Counted from the stretch's first letter, positions 26,229 to 35,693 are shown. The stretch: DNA of 64,000 nucleotides from Lachnoclostridium sp. An131 (GCF_002160825.1 NZ_NFLI01000009.1:62001-126000), one strand, 5' to 3'. A program made the numbers and translations. The notes: a model not told the origin generated them from the letters alone.

Positions 26229-28471
26229 GGCAGCCATTTTGTTTTGCGAACTCCAAGCGTGACTCCTGCGGCGAGCAGGAGCATTCCAGCGCAGAGAATC
26301 GCATATTGCTTGAGGCTGAAATAGGTGGTGACCTCGTATTCGTAGACTGCGAATGCCAGGTCGCCGTTTTTTTGCTCCTCCCCGCCTATGGTCAGGGAAC
26401 CGCCGGCGTACAGATCCCAGTTTCCGGTATTGTAGGAGAGAAACTCGAGGCTGTCCTCTCCCTTGATATAGCCGGGGGCGATTTCCAGGGTATAGACGGT
26501 GGGCCCGTCAGGAACAATTTCGTCCAATATAAATTCATAGGCATTGGTCCGGTCTACCATGCCGGAAAGAAAGCGGTCGTTAGAGTAGACTACGCTGCCG
26601 TCCTCGTCTGTGAGGCGTACTGTGAAGGCAGACTGGTTATAAGGGCCTACCGTGTTGATGGCCTGTATGGAAATGCGGTTAAAGGGCTTGTCGGTAGTGA
26701 AGGTCTGCACGTAGGTCTGGTCGTAGGAGGTCACATAGCCGTCGTAGCCGCCTGCGTACTGATACTGGTTCACAGAATAATCCCTGGCTTCAATGGGAGT
26801 CTCTACCAGCTCCTTTTTCCCAAGGCCCAGAAGAACGGCAAGGACGGCAAAGGCCGCTCCGCAGACAATCCAGCTCTTTTTCAGAGCCGGTGCAGCCGCG
26901 GGAGCCTCTGACAGAGAAAGAATTCCGTCAGAGAGCAGCATCAGGCAGAGAAAGGTGAAGCCGATGCTGTACAGAGGATTGGTCTCCCAAATCAGGTGAA
27001 AGGCCATACAGCCCAGAACGGTCAGCTGGATCAGGAACAGAGGCGGGTATTCCCTGCGTTTTTTCAGGCGGATCAGCGCCAGCAGGGCGCAAAGGCCCAT
27101 GACAAGCATGTTAAGAGCCCGGAAGGCCTGCGAGTAAAGCGTGAGAAATCCGCTCTTATCGCCGACCAGATAATCATAGAGCTTCGAGTAACGGCCATAG
27201 TCATTCTCATAAAGGTAGCTGTCTGTACCATCTACCCAGGTATTTAAAAGCTTTCGTCCCGCGAGAGAAATCAGTCCCAGAGGCCCGGCCTCTGTGATTC
27301 GCTCTTTCAGAACCTTTAAATCTGCCTCGATTTTTTCTTCCTTCGTCTCAAAGCTGAAGGTGTAGTTTTCGTCGTTCTGATCATAGGCTCCGTCCCAACG
27401 TGCGCCCATCATGATCCAGTGGACAAGCGGAAAGCCGGTATTCTGGTAGTCGAATTTTACATAGCGCTCCGTGGCAGCGGAAAAGAAGCCGAGGGTCAGG
27501 GATGCCGCCAGCAGAAAGGCAGCTCCGGAAAAGAGAGTCGTTTTCAGGCGGTTTCCCGCGAAGCTTTTCAGGACACAGAAAAGGCCAGGCTTTCCGCCGC
27601 GTCTGCTTCGCCAGAGCCGGAGCAGAAAATCAAGAACTACAGCAATGAATGCGATAGCCGCCGTGGCACGCAGCTTGAAGCCCAAAACTGTGAGAAATCC
27701 CAGAAGGGCGCAGAGAAGAACGCATTTCCAGGCTATAGCTTTTGCGGAAATGCCGCTGTCATAATTGCTTTCCTTCTCAGACGGAAAGGCTTTCCGCAGC
27801 TTCAGGTACAGATACAGAATTCCCATCAGGCAGGGCATGGAGCAGGTGGCTGTATAATAATACCCGCTCCATACATACGAGAGGGGGCAGAGTACGCAGA
27901 CTGCCAGATAAAAAACCGCGGAGCGCCTGCCCTTCAGCTCCTTCATGATCAGGTAACCGAGCCAGATGGAAAGGGTGATGCAGGCGACATTGACGAGCTG
28001 CACTGCGGGCAGAAACCAGCCTTCCCGAACGCCCAGCTTCGATAAAAGAAGCAGGAACCAGTAGGTAAGGATTGTCAGGGGATAGTTGTTTGTATAGCGG
28101 GCGAAGTAGCCGGTCTCATAGGTTTCTGAAATGGTGTGGGTGCGGAGCATCTCCACGGCCATGTCGAATACCTTGAGCGGATCATAGCGGAGCTGGGGCT
28201 GAATCACAGCAAGAAAGATCAGCTGTCCTGCGGCCAGAAGAATCATGCACAGCAGGGCCAGGCGCTTCAGCTTCTGATCTGAAAGCCTTTTAAGCAGACG
28301 GCTGACCAGGAGAAGAGCGCCGCAGAGAAATACGGCAAAAACCAGCACAAACAGAATCTGTGCCGGGACGGCGTCAAGCTCCCTAAGCCAGGATGCGTCC
28401 CATCTCCAGAATGCAAATATACTGATATAAAGGCTGAACAGAGCCAGCAGTAAGAGTGAAATCGTGTACAT
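26225..28471 (-). CDS. large GT-C-like polytopic membrane protein
   Basis: A 748-residue protein with about 13 helices to roughly residue 530 and a C-terminal extracellular beta-rich domain (about 550-720) before a last membrane helix, then a short basic tail. RYTNNYPLTILTYWF in an outer loop is a motif shared by Gram-positive GT-C-type proteins; no classic DxD or ERxD site was found, so the catalytic call is tentative. The ATG at 28471 follows GGAGG by 5 bases; the frame stays open to 28549 without a better site. It is the only minus-strand gene of the glycan region and has its own promoter. Confidence 0.6.
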   Translation of the reverse strand: MYTISLLLLALFSLYISIFAFWRWDASWLRELDAVPAQILFVLVFAVFLCGALLLVSRLLKRLSDQKLKRLALLCMILLAAGQLIFLAVIQPQLRYDPLKVFDMAVEMLRTHTISETYETGYFARYTNNYPLTILTYWFLLLLSKLGVREGWFLPAVQLVNVACITLSIWLGYLIMKELKGRRSAVFYLAVCVLCPLSYVWSGYYYTATCSMPCLMGILYLYLKLRKAFPSEKESNYDSGISAKAIAWKCVLLCALLGFLTVLGFKLRATAAIAFIAVVLDFLLRLWRSRRGGKPGLFCVLKSFAGNRLKTTLFSGAAFLLAASLTLGFFSAATERYVKFDYQNTGFPLVHWIMMGARWDGAYDQNDENYTFSFETKEEKIEADLKVLKERITEAGPLGLISLAGRKLLNTWVDGTDSYLYENDYGRYSKLYDYLVGDKSGFLTLYSQAFRALNMLVMGLCALLALIRLKKRREYPPLFLIQLTVLGCMAFHLIWETNPLYSIGFTFLCLMLLSDGILSLSEAPAAAPALKKSWIVCGAAFAVLAVLLGLGKKELVETPIEARDYSVNQYQYAGGYDGYVTSYDQTYVQTFTTDKPFNRISIQAINTVGPYNQSAFTVRLTDEDGSVVYSNDRFLSGMVDRTNAYEFILDEIVPDGPTVYTLEIAPGYIKGEDSLEFLSYNTGNWDLYAGGSLTIGGEEQKNGDLAFAVYEYEVTTYFSLKQYAILCAGMLLLAAGVTLGVRKTKWLP

Positions 28472-28572
28472 GAAAACCTCCGGAATGGCGGTATGCCGGC
28501 AGGAGCCAGGCAGAAAGGAAAGCAATAAGGGCCGCACACCGGCCCGCATGGAAACCGCCGCGTATTTCTTAT

Positions 28573-28601
28573 AGAATAGCGCAAAACCGGGATCCGGTCA
28601 A
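28573..28601 (-). promoter_or_regulatory. promoter of the minus-strand GT-C-like gene
   Basis: On the minus strand TTGACC and TATTCT are 17 bases apart. The leader to the start codon would be about 100 bases and holds a short GC hairpin. Confidence 0.75.
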
Positions 28602-28637
28602 CTGGCGAAAGGCAGGTTTCCTTTTTGCATCTGTATC

Positions 28638-28646
28638 TGGTATAAT
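28638..28646 (+). promoter_or_regulatory. extended -10 promoter of the small membrane protein gene
   Basis: TGG followed by TATAAT gives an extended -10 element about 40 bases before the gene at 28687. The -35 position is weak, which extended -10 promoters tolerate. Confidence 0.65.
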
Positions 28647-28686
28647 ATCTTTAGCTGGAAGACAGGAAAAGGGAGGAACGCTGTTA

Positions 28687-29223
28687 ATGAGATACATGAA
28701 AGCTTCAGCAATCATTCTAATGCTATGGCCTTATCTGGGCTTTGTATTATTTGGTATAGCCGGCAGGCTGGAACTGCCGTTTCTGTTTTGGGTCCATACA
28801 GCGTTGACGGTAGTAGTTTATGTTATGTGTATCCTAAATGCCTGCAGATGCAGGGGAGAAGGCTGTGCTTACCAGCTTGCGTTCTGGAATATGCTTATTA
28901 AGCTGGTTCATATCCCATATTATCTGTTTACTTTACTGGTGGGGATATTGCTTCTGGCTGTTATGGTCGTGCCTGCGTTTATATTTGCTTCTCCTATCCT
29001 GGTGCTGGTGCTTTCTGTGATCAATTACCTTTTACTGCTCACGTCATCTGTATATGGGATTAATGCGGTGCTTAGAGGAAGAAAAGAGGGAACGCTGCCA
29101 ACAAAGACTGCAGTCTGTCATGGGATACTGCATTTGTTGTTCGTTACAGACTGTATCAGCGCGGTGATTGTTTTTGTGAAACTGAGAAAGGAAAAAAAGA
29201 AAAAAATCACTGCTGAAAATTGA
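28687..29223 (+). CDS. small polytopic membrane protein of unknown function
   Basis: A 178-residue protein that I do not recognise with confidence. It has four or five hydrophobic segments (about 8-27, 33-51, 65-85, 90-120 and 140-160), a Cys-rich loop (NACRCRGEGC) after the second, and a basic Lys-rich C-terminus. GGGAGG precedes the ATG. It has its own promoter, lies divergent from the GT-C-like gene, and is followed 36 bases later by the dihydrouridine synthase gene. Nothing in its neighbours fixes a function. Confidence 0.7.
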   Translation: MRYMKASAIILMLWPYLGFVLFGIAGRLELPFLFWVHTALTVVVYVMCILNACRCRGEGCAYQLAFWNMLIKLVHIPYYLFTLLVGILLLAVMVVPAFIFASPILVLVLSVINYLLLLTSSVYGINAVLRGRKEGTLPTKTAVCHGILHLLFVTDCISAVIVFVKLRKEKKKKITAEN

Positions 29224-29259
29224 CAATTTATAGATGTGGAAAGGGCAGGGACTGAAAGT

Positions 29260-30204
29260 ATGAATTTTCAGACGAAGATATATCTGGCCCCGATGGAGGG
29301 GATCACCACTTACGTTTACCGCAATGCCCAGGCGGCCGTGTACGGCCGCCTGGATAAGTATTTTACGCCTTTTCTGGAGCCTCACGAAAAGCGAAGCTTC
29401 AAAAAGCGGGAGCTGCAGGAGATTCTTCCGGAAAACAACAGAGGACTGTACGTCGTCCCCCAGATTCTGACGAACCGGGCAGAGGGATTCCTGGAGCTCG
29501 CAGAGTCTCTGAGAAATTATGGTTACCGGGAGATGAACCTGAATCTGGGCTGTCCTTCCAGGACTGTCGTGAGTAAAGGAAAGGGGGCGGGCTTTCTGGC
29601 TTTTCCGGAGGAGCTTAACCGCTTTCTGGATACTGTGTTTTCCGGACTGGCCGCAGCGGCTTCTGATATGCGTGTATCTGTGAAAACCCGGGCCGGTATG
29701 GAGAGCCCGGAAGAATTTTTGAGACTTCTTGAGATTTTTAATCAGTATCCCCTGGAGGAGCTGATTGTGCATCCAAGAGTTCAGAAGGATTATTACAATA
29801 ACAGGCCAAATCTTGCTGTGTACCGTCTTGCACAGCAGAAAAGCCGGGCGCCCGTCTGCTATAACGGCGATTTGTTTACCAGGAAAGACCTGGAAGACTT
29901 TTGCGCGGAATTTCCGGAGGCAGACCGGATCATGCTTGGAAGAGGAGTGATTCGAGATCCGGGAATAGCGGCGGACAGGATGACGGAAGAGGAGGCAGCA
30001 GAACGCTTCCGCCGTTTCCACGGGATGGTTCTGGAAGGCTACAAAGGCTGGAATATGGGAGACCGGAACGTGCTTTTTAAGATGAAGGAGCTCTGGTTTT
30101 ACCAGATACGCCAGTTTGAGGGTGCAGAGAAGCTGGCAAAAAGAATCAAAAAGGCGCAGACGCTTGCGGAATATGAGGTGGCCGTAAGCGGACTGCTGGG
30201 GTAG
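29260..30204 (+). CDS. dus: tRNA dihydrouridine synthase
   Basis: Dus enzymes reduce uridine to dihydrouridine in tRNA D-loops with FMN and NADPH. The 314-residue protein starts YLAPMEGIT (FMN-binding loop), has NLNLGCPS with the catalytic Cys98, VKTRAGM on the next strand, VHPRVQKDYY and MLGRGVIRDP (phosphate site). The ATG at 29260 is chosen since homology begins there; an in-frame GTG at 29236 would add eight residues. Which Dus subtype it is cannot be said safely. Confidence 0.92.
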   Translation: MNFQTKIYLAPMEGITTYVYRNAQAAVYGRLDKYFTPFLEPHEKRSFKKRELQEILPENNRGLYVVPQILTNRAEGFLELAESLRNYGYREMNLNLGCPSRTVVSKGKGAGFLAFPEELNRFLDTVFSGLAAAASDMRVSVKTRAGMESPEEFLRLLEIFNQYPLEELIVHPRVQKDYYNNRPNLAVYRLAQQKSRAPVCYNGDLFTRKDLEDFCAEFPEADRIMLGRGVIRDPGIAADRMTEEEAAERFRRFHGMVLEGYKGWNMGDRNVLFKMKELWFYQIRQFEGAEKLAKRIKKAQTLAEYEVAVSGLLG

Positions 30205-30239
30205 AAGAGGATGAGAAGGATGAAAGGGAAAATTAGAAC

Positions 30240-30267
30240 TTGAGTATTTTCAGCTTTTTGTTATAAT
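30240..30267 (+). promoter_or_regulatory. glmM promoter
   Basis: TTGAGT and TATAAT with a 16-base spacer, about 120 bases before glmM. A terminator-like hairpin lies between promoter and gene. Confidence 0.72.
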
Positions 30268-30281
30268 AAATCTGTAAATTG

Positions 30282-30326
30282 AAAAACCTTTCCAGAGAAA
30301 AGCACAGAGGAACGGGAAGGTTTTTT
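30282..30326 (+). terminator. terminator-like hairpin in the glmM leader
   Basis: AAAAACCTTTCC pairs with GGGAAGGTTTTT over 12 bp (one G-U pair) around a 20-base loop, ending in a T run that is partly in the stem. It lies downstream of the glmM promoter, so it could act as an attenuator; it could also just end read-through from dus. Confidence 0.55.
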
Positions 30327-30390
30327 GCTGTTGCCCTGCGTGGGAAACCGCGGGAAGGGCGCGGAGATTGAAAAAAGCAAGGAGCAGACT

Positions 30391-31728
30391 ATGGGAAAGT
30401 ATTTCGGTACAGACGGCTTCCGCGGGGAAGCCAATGTAAAGCTGACGGTAGAACACGCCTTTAAGGTAGGAAGATACCTGGGATGGTATTACGGAAGAGA
30501 TCATAAAGCCAAGATCGTAATCGGAAAGGATACGAGAAGGAGCAGCTATATGTTTGAGTACGCGCTGGCGGCAGGCATTACAGCCTCAGGAGCGGACGCA
30601 TATCTTCTGCATGTGACTACGACTCCCAGCGTATCCTATGTGGTGCGCACAGAGGGCTTTGACTGCGGCATTATGATTTCCGCCAGCCACAATCCGTTCT
30701 ATGACAACGGAATCAAGGTAATCAACGGTCTGGGCCATAAGCTGGAGGCTGAGGTAGAAGAGAAGATAGAGGCTTATATCGACGGCGTGACAGAAGAGCG
30801 TCCCCTGGCGACGGGAGCCGAGATTGGCCGGACAGTCGATTTCTCTGCCGGCCGGAACCGTTATATCGGATATCTGATTTCTCTGCCCACACGTTCCTTT
30901 AAAAATATGAGGGTAGGTCTGGATTGTGCCAACGGAAGCGCGTCTGCGATCGCGAAAAGCGTGTTTGACGCCCTTGGAGCCAAGACCTATGTAATCAATA
31001 ACGAGCCGGACGGCACAAATATCAATACGAACTGCGGCTCCACCCACATTGAGGTGCTGCAGAAATTTGTAAAGGAAAATCGGCTGGATGTAGGCTTTGC
31101 CTATGACGGAGACGCAGACCGCTGCATCGCAGTGGATGAGAACGGAGAAGTGGTAGACGGAGACAGAATCATGTATGTCTGCGGCAAATATATGAAAGAG
31201 CAGGGAGCTCTGAAGGATGATACCATCGTCACCACTGTCATGTCCAACCTGGGCCTTTACAAGGCCTGTGATCAGGCGGGAATCCGCTATGAGAAGACGG
31301 CTGTGGGAGACAAATACGTCTATGAGAATATGACGAAGAACGGCTTCCAGCTGGGCGGAGAGCAGTCCGGACATATTATTTTCAGCAAGCATGCTACGAC
31401 GGGAGACGGCATCCTGACCTCTCTGAAGGTGATGGAGGTCATCCTGGAGAAGAAGGCTTCCCTGGCTACGCTGGCGTCTGAGGTAAAGATTTATCCCCAG
31501 CTTCTGCAGAACCTGAGAGTGCAGGATATGGATGCGACTCTGAACGCGCCGGCAGTGAAGAAGGCCATCGCTGAGGTGGAAGAGCGCCTCGGCACAGAGG
31601 GCCGCGTTCTTGTAAGAAAGAGCGGAACCGAGCCGCTGCTGCGCGTCATGGTGGAGGCTCAGACTGACGAGCTTTGTGAGGAATGCGTGCTGCATATCAT
31701 CAACGCAATGAAAGGCGTACAGGCCTGA
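30391..31728 (+). CDS. glmM: phosphoglucosamine mutase
   Basis: GlmM converts glucosamine-6-phosphate to glucosamine-1-phosphate for UDP-GlcNAc and peptidoglycan. The 445-residue protein begins GKYFGTDGFRG, has MISASHNPF with the phosphorylated Ser99, AYDGDADRC (metal loop), GGEQSGH (sugar loop) and VRKSGTEPLLRVM (phosphate loop). The ATG at 30391 is set by an AAGGAG site and family homology; the frame extends to 30325. A nucleotidyltransferase gene follows within 20 bases. Confidence 0.96.
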   Translation: MGKYFGTDGFRGEANVKLTVEHAFKVGRYLGWYYGRDHKAKIVIGKDTRRSSYMFEYALAAGITASGADAYLLHVTTTPSVSYVVRTEGFDCGIMISASHNPFYDNGIKVINGLGHKLEAEVEEKIEAYIDGVTEERPLATGAEIGRTVDFSAGRNRYIGYLISLPTRSFKNMRVGLDCANGSASAIAKSVFDALGAKTYVINNEPDGTNINTNCGSTHIEVLQKFVKENRLDVGFAYDGDADRCIAVDENGEVVDGDRIMYVCGKYMKEQGALKDDTIVTTVMSNLGLYKACDQAGIRYEKTAVGDKYVYENMTKNGFQLGGEQSGHIIFSKHATTGDGILTSLKVMEVILEKKASLATLASEVKIYPQLLQNLRVQDMDATLNAPAVKKAIAEVEERLGTEGRVLVRKSGTEPLLRVMVEAQTDELCEECVLHIINAMKGVQA

Positions 31729-31742
31729 ATATAAGGAGGAAA

Positions 31743-32666
31743 ATGATGAAGAAGACGACGCTGGTAGTGATGGCGGCGGGAATCGGAAGCAGATTCGGCG
31801 GAGGAATCAAGCAGCTGGAGCCGGTAGGACCAAATGGAGAAATCATCATGGATTATTCTATCCATGACGCGATGGAGGCCGGATTCAATAAGGTGGTGTT
31901 TATTATCCGTAAGGATCTGGAAAAGGACTTCAAAGAGATCATCGGAAACAGAATTGAGAAGCTGATCGAAGTGGAGTATGCGTTTCAGGAGCTTGGCAAT
32001 CTCCCGGAGGGCTTTTCCGTGCCGGAAGGACGCACCAAGCCCTGGGGCACGGGTCAGGCAGTTTTAAGCTGCAAGGGAATTGTAAAGGAGCCCTTTGCGG
32101 TGATCAACGCAGACGACTACTACGGCAAGGAAGCCTTTGTGAGAGTGCATGATTATCTGGTGGAGGATCATGGAGACACCGGAAAATTCGATTTCTGCAT
32201 GGCAGGCTTCATTCTTGGAAATACGCTCAGCGACAACGGAGCTGTGACCCGCGGCATCTGCCAGGTGGAGAATGGATATCTGACGGACGTGGTGGAGACT
32301 GGCGGCATCGAAAAGCTTCCGGACGGCGGCGCCGGCGTGCCGGGACCGGACGGAAAGCTGGTTCCGATCGATGCGGAGGGCTATGTGTCCATGAATATGT
32401 GGGGACTGACTCCGGATTTCCTTGAGGAAGTGGAAAAAGGCTTCAAAGAATTCCTGGAGGCCCTGAAGCCGGGTGATATTAAGGCAGAATATCTGCTTCC
32501 GTCTATCATCGGAGGACTTCTGAAGGAGGGACGCGCTGCTGTTAAGGTGTTGGAAACCCATGATAAATGGTTCGGCGTGACCTACAAGGAGGATAAGCAG
32601 TCTGTGGTAGATTCTTTTAAGAAGCTGATTGCGGACGGCGTGTATAAGGAGAAGCTTTTCTCCTGA
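31743..32666 (+). CDS. sugar-phosphate nucleotidyltransferase family protein
   Basis: About 307 residues with a nucleotidyltransferase fold. MAAGIGSRFGGGIKQ is the G-x-G-x-R-x-G nucleotide loop and lysine site, and INADDYYG carries the metal-binding aspartates. It lacks the left-handed beta-helix of GlmU, and the sugar it activates cannot be told. It follows glmM by 14 bases, so it may share its operon. Two ATGs stand in tandem (31743, 31746); the AAGGAGG spacing favours the second. Confidence 0.82.
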   Translation: MMKKTTLVVMAAGIGSRFGGGIKQLEPVGPNGEIIMDYSIHDAMEAGFNKVVFIIRKDLEKDFKEIIGNRIEKLIEVEYAFQELGNLPEGFSVPEGRTKPWGTGQAVLSCKGIVKEPFAVINADDYYGKEAFVRVHDYLVEDHGDTGKFDFCMAGFILGNTLSDNGAVTRGICQVENGYLTDVVETGGIEKLPDGGAGVPGPDGKLVPIDAEGYVSMNMWGLTPDFLEEVEKGFKEFLEALKPGDIKAEYLLPSIIGGLLKEGRAAVKVLETHDKWFGVTYKEDKQSVVDSFKKLIADGVYKEKLFS

Positions 32667-32766
32667 AAACAGCCGGAGGCTGAACTATAAAACAGGGAAG
32701 AGAGAAGGACGTCACGAACTTGGGCGAATTGCCGAAGGGCCTGGCGTCCTTTCAAACGGGTGTGTT

Positions 32767-34503
32767 ATGAGTGATACGAAAGCAAAGAAAACGACGATCT
32801 TTTCATACTATAAGCCCTATAAGGGGCTTCTGGCTCTGGATCTTCTGTTTGCTACAGTGGGAGCCGGCGTTACGCTGGTGATCCCGCTGATTGTTCGGTA
32901 CATCACCAACCAGGTGATTTACGAGGAAAGCGCAGAGGCCTGGCATACCATTGTAGGCTTAAGCATTCTGATGCTGGGCCTGCTGGTTCTGGAGCTGGTC
33001 TGCAATTTCTATATTACCTACTGGGGCCATATGATGGGTGCCAGGATGGAATACGGAATGCGCAATGAGATTTTTGAGCATTACCAGAAGCTGTCCTTTA
33101 CCTTTTATGACAACCAGAAGGTGGGACAGCTCATGTCCCGGGTGACGAATGATTTGTTTGATATCACAGAGCTTCTCCACCATGGTCCGGAGGATATTCT
33201 GATTTCCCTGATCAAGATCGTGGGAGCTTTGGTGATTCTTTGCAGAATCAACGGAGCCTTAACCCTGACGGTCGCCTGCTTTCTGCCCTTTATCTTCTGC
33301 TTTGCGCTTTTCCTGAACCGGAAAATGAAGCATGCGTACCGGCAGAACCGGGTGAAGATGGCAGATATTAACGGACAGATCGAGGATAATCTTTCCGGAA
33401 TCCGTGTGGTGAAATCCTTTGCCAATGAAGAGATTGAGATGGAAAAATTCCGGCAGGGGAATGACCGTTTTCTGGCAACAAAGCGAAACAGCTATCTCTA
33501 CATGGGAACCTACAATTCCGTGCTGAACGCCATGCTCACAGCGGTTACAATTGCTGTCGTTCTGGTGGGAGCAAGGCTGATCACGACGGGCTCCATGCAG
33601 GTTACGGATTTGATCACCTTTCTTCTGTATGTGGCTAATTTTACAGAGCCGGTGAAGAAGCTGATCAATTTTACAGAGCAGTTCCAGAACGGTTATTCAG
33701 GGTACACAAGGTTCCGGGAGATTATGGATATCGAGCCGGATATCGCGGATAAAAAGGACGCGGCGCCTCTGAAGGATGTAAAGGGAGATGTGGAGTTCCG
33801 CGATGTCTCCTTCCGCTATGAGGCAAACACGGACAAGGTGCTGGATCACGTGAGCCTTCATGTGCCGGCCGGCAGCTATGTGGCTCTGGCAGGCTCCTCC
33901 GGCGGCGGAAAGACGACGCTTTGCAGCCTGATTCCGCGTTTCTACGACGTGACCTCGGGGAGCGTCTGTATTGACGGAAGGGACGTCAGGGATGTAACCC
34001 TGAAAAGCCTGCGGGAAAACATCGGAATTGTGCAGCAGGACGTCTATCTCTTTGCAGGAACCGTGATGGACAATATTCTCTATGGAAAGCCGGATGCGAC
34101 GCGGGAAGAGGTAATCGAAGCAGCCAAAAACGCCAACGCGCATGATTTCATCATGGAGCTCCCGGAAGGCTATGATACGGACATCGGGCAGAGGGGCGTC
34201 AAGCTCTCAGGAGGCCAGAAGCAGAGGATTTCTATCGCAAGAGTGTTCCTGAAAAATCCCCCGATTCTGATTTTCGACGAAGCCACCTCAGCTCTTGACA
34301 ATGAGAGCGAGCGCGTCGTTCAGGAGTCTCTGGAACGCCTTGCAAAGGAACGGACGACCTTTGTGATTGCCCACCGTCTTTCCACAATCCGCAATGCCCA
34401 GAAAATTCTGGTGCTGACGGAAAACGGCATCGAGGAGCAGGGAACGCATGAGGAGCTGCTGGCGCTGCACGGAGTGTATGAGAAGCTGTACCAGATCCGG
34501 TGA
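32767..34503 (+). CDS. ABC exporter, fused membrane and ATPase domains
   Basis: A 578-residue half-transporter of the MsbA/MdlB type. Six membrane helices occupy about residues 15-300, followed by the ATPase with AGSSGGGKTTL (Walker A), QQDVYLF (Q-loop), LSGGQKQRISIARV (signature), ILIFDEATSALD (Walker B) and a switch histidine in IAHRLST. It probably works as a homodimer. The substrate is unknown. The ATG at 32767 fits the family start; its ribosome site is weak (ACGGGTG), and the frame is open back to 32629. Confidence 0.9.
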   Translation: MSDTKAKKTTIFSYYKPYKGLLALDLLFATVGAGVTLVIPLIVRYITNQVIYEESAEAWHTIVGLSILMLGLLVLELVCNFYITYWGHMMGARMEYGMRNEIFEHYQKLSFTFYDNQKVGQLMSRVTNDLFDITELLHHGPEDILISLIKIVGALVILCRINGALTLTVACFLPFIFCFALFLNRKMKHAYRQNRVKMADINGQIEDNLSGIRVVKSFANEEIEMEKFRQGNDRFLATKRNSYLYMGTYNSVLNAMLTAVTIAVVLVGARLITTGSMQVTDLITFLLYVANFTEPVKKLINFTEQFQNGYSGYTRFREIMDIEPDIADKKDAAPLKDVKGDVEFRDVSFRYEANTDKVLDHVSLHVPAGSYVALAGSSGGGKTTLCSLIPRFYDVTSGSVCIDGRDVRDVTLKSLRENIGIVQQDVYLFAGTVMDNILYGKPDATREEVIEAAKNANAHDFIMELPEGYDTDIGQRGVKLSGGQKQRISIARVFLKNPPILIFDEATSALDNESERVVQESLERLAKERTTFVIAHRLSTIRNAQKILVLTENGIEEQGTHEELLALHGVYEKLYQIR

Positions 34504-34536
34504 GGGCAGGTTTTTGTGGAAAAAAAACAGGGAATG

Positions 34537-34582
34537 TGGTATACTATGAAAGCATAACGCGGCAATGGGATATTGCCGTGTT
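34537..34582 (+). promoter_or_regulatory. extended -10 promoter and leader hairpin before the DUF2156 gene
   Basis: TGG-TATACT at 34537-34545 is an extended -10. It is followed by an 11-bp hairpin (34556-34566 with 34572-34582, 5-base loop) and a second, larger imperfect hairpin at about 34616-34670 with CTGCAGGG and CCCTGCAG arms. No T run follows the first hairpin, so it is probably leader structure rather than a terminator. Confidence 0.55.
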
Positions 34583-34691
34583 GTGCTTTCAACCGTTTTA
34601 TCAGAAAATAACAGGCGGCAGACGCTGCAGGGAAGGAACGGGATACCCTGCAGGGCAGCGCCGCGGAAAGGCAGAAAATAAAAGAAGACTT

Positions 34692-35597
34692 ATGGAAATA
34701 AAAATGAAACGGCCGGAGCTGGAAGACCGGGAGCTGATTAACAGTTATTTAAAATATGCGGATACCAGAAGCTGTGAGATGACCTTCGCAAATACCTATC
34801 TCTGGTCCCGGCATTACGGGACAGGCTTTGCGGTTGTGGAGGACATGCTGGTGTTCGGGGAGGTGGACGGCGTCTATTCCTATACGTTTCCGGTGGGCCC
34901 GGGAGATCTGAGAACCTGCCTGGAGACGCTGATGGCCTGCTGCCGGGAAAAGAACGTGCCTTTCCAGCTTCACAATATCACGAAGGAGGATTTTGTGCGC
35001 CTGGACGCCCTGTATCCGGGGAGATTCGATATCCGGTATGAAAGGGACTATGCAGACTATGTCTATGAGGCAGACAAGCTGGCTGCCCTTTCCGGGAAAA
35101 AATACCACAGCAAGAAAAACCATGTAAACAAGTTTATGAGCCTGTATCCGGACTGGAGCTATGAGCCGATCACAAAGGACAACGTAGAGGAGTGCTTCCA
35201 GATGGCGCTGCGCTGGAGAGAGCTGAACGGCTGTGAGGCGGACGAGGAAAAGCATGCGGAAATCTGTGTGACGCTGAATTTCCTCCGGCTCTTCGAGGAG
35301 CTTCAGATGCGTGGCGGAGCCCTGCGGGTGAACGGCGAGATCGTAGCCTTTACGGTGGGAGAGGCAGTGGGGATGCGCCAGGATACGCTGGTGGTTCATA
35401 TTGAGAAGGCCTTTTCTGAAATTCAGGGAGCCTATACCGTGATCAACCAGCAGTTTGCGATTCATGAGGGAAAAGACTTTCAATATATCAACCGGGAGGA
35501 TGATGTAGGACAGGAGGGACTGCGCAAGGCAAAATTATCTTATAAGCCGGTATTTTTAATTGAAAAAGGGGTTGTAAGAGAGCGCGGTCTTTTGTAA
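34692..35597 (+). CDS. DUF2156 family protein (phosphatidylglycerol lysyltransferase C-domain-like)
   Basis: A 301-residue soluble protein of the DUF2156 type, a double GNAT-like fold shared with the C-terminal domain of MprF/LPG synthases. It opens with RELINSYLKYADTRSCEMTF and contains YHSKKNHVNKF and EKAFSEIQGAYTVINQQFA, typical of this group. It has no membrane part, so it is not a full lipid lysyltransferase; an aminoacyl or acyl transfer role is a guess. The start is ATG 34692, with ATG 34704 as alternative; neither has a strong site. A hairpin follows the stop. Confidence 0.8.
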   Translation: MEIKMKRPELEDRELINSYLKYADTRSCEMTFANTYLWSRHYGTGFAVVEDMLVFGEVDGVYSYTFPVGPGDLRTCLETLMACCREKNVPFQLHNITKEDFVRLDALYPGRFDIRYERDYADYVYEADKLAALSGKKYHSKKNHVNKFMSLYPDWSYEPITKDNVEECFQMALRWRELNGCEADEEKHAEICVTLNFLRLFEELQMRGGALRVNGEIVAFTVGEAVGMRQDTLVVHIEKAFSEIQGAYTVINQQFAIHEGKDFQYINREDDVGQEGLRKAKLSYKPVFLIEKGVVRERGLL

Positions 35598-35624
35598 GAT
35601 AAGAGAATGATGCGGCAGCAGATG

Positions 35625-35651
35625 AGCCGGGACAGTTACCCTGTCCCGGCT
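35625..35651 (+). terminator. hairpin after the DUF2156 gene
   Basis: AGCCGGGACAG pairs with CTGTCCCGGCT over 11 bp around a 5-base loop, 28 bases after the stop. The T tract is poor (TTCC), so termination strength is uncertain. Confidence 0.5.
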
Positions 35652-35693
35652 TCCGAAGATAAAGGAAGTTTGTGAAAAGGGGACAGACAGTTT

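Noticed and set aside
26210-26911. 233-codon plus-strand open frame
   Set aside because: It is antisense to the GT-C-like gene, whose membrane pattern, start site and promoter are clear.
30268-30390. glmS-type ribozyme ahead of glmM
   Set aside because: None of the conserved ribozyme core is present and the gene is glmM, not glmS.
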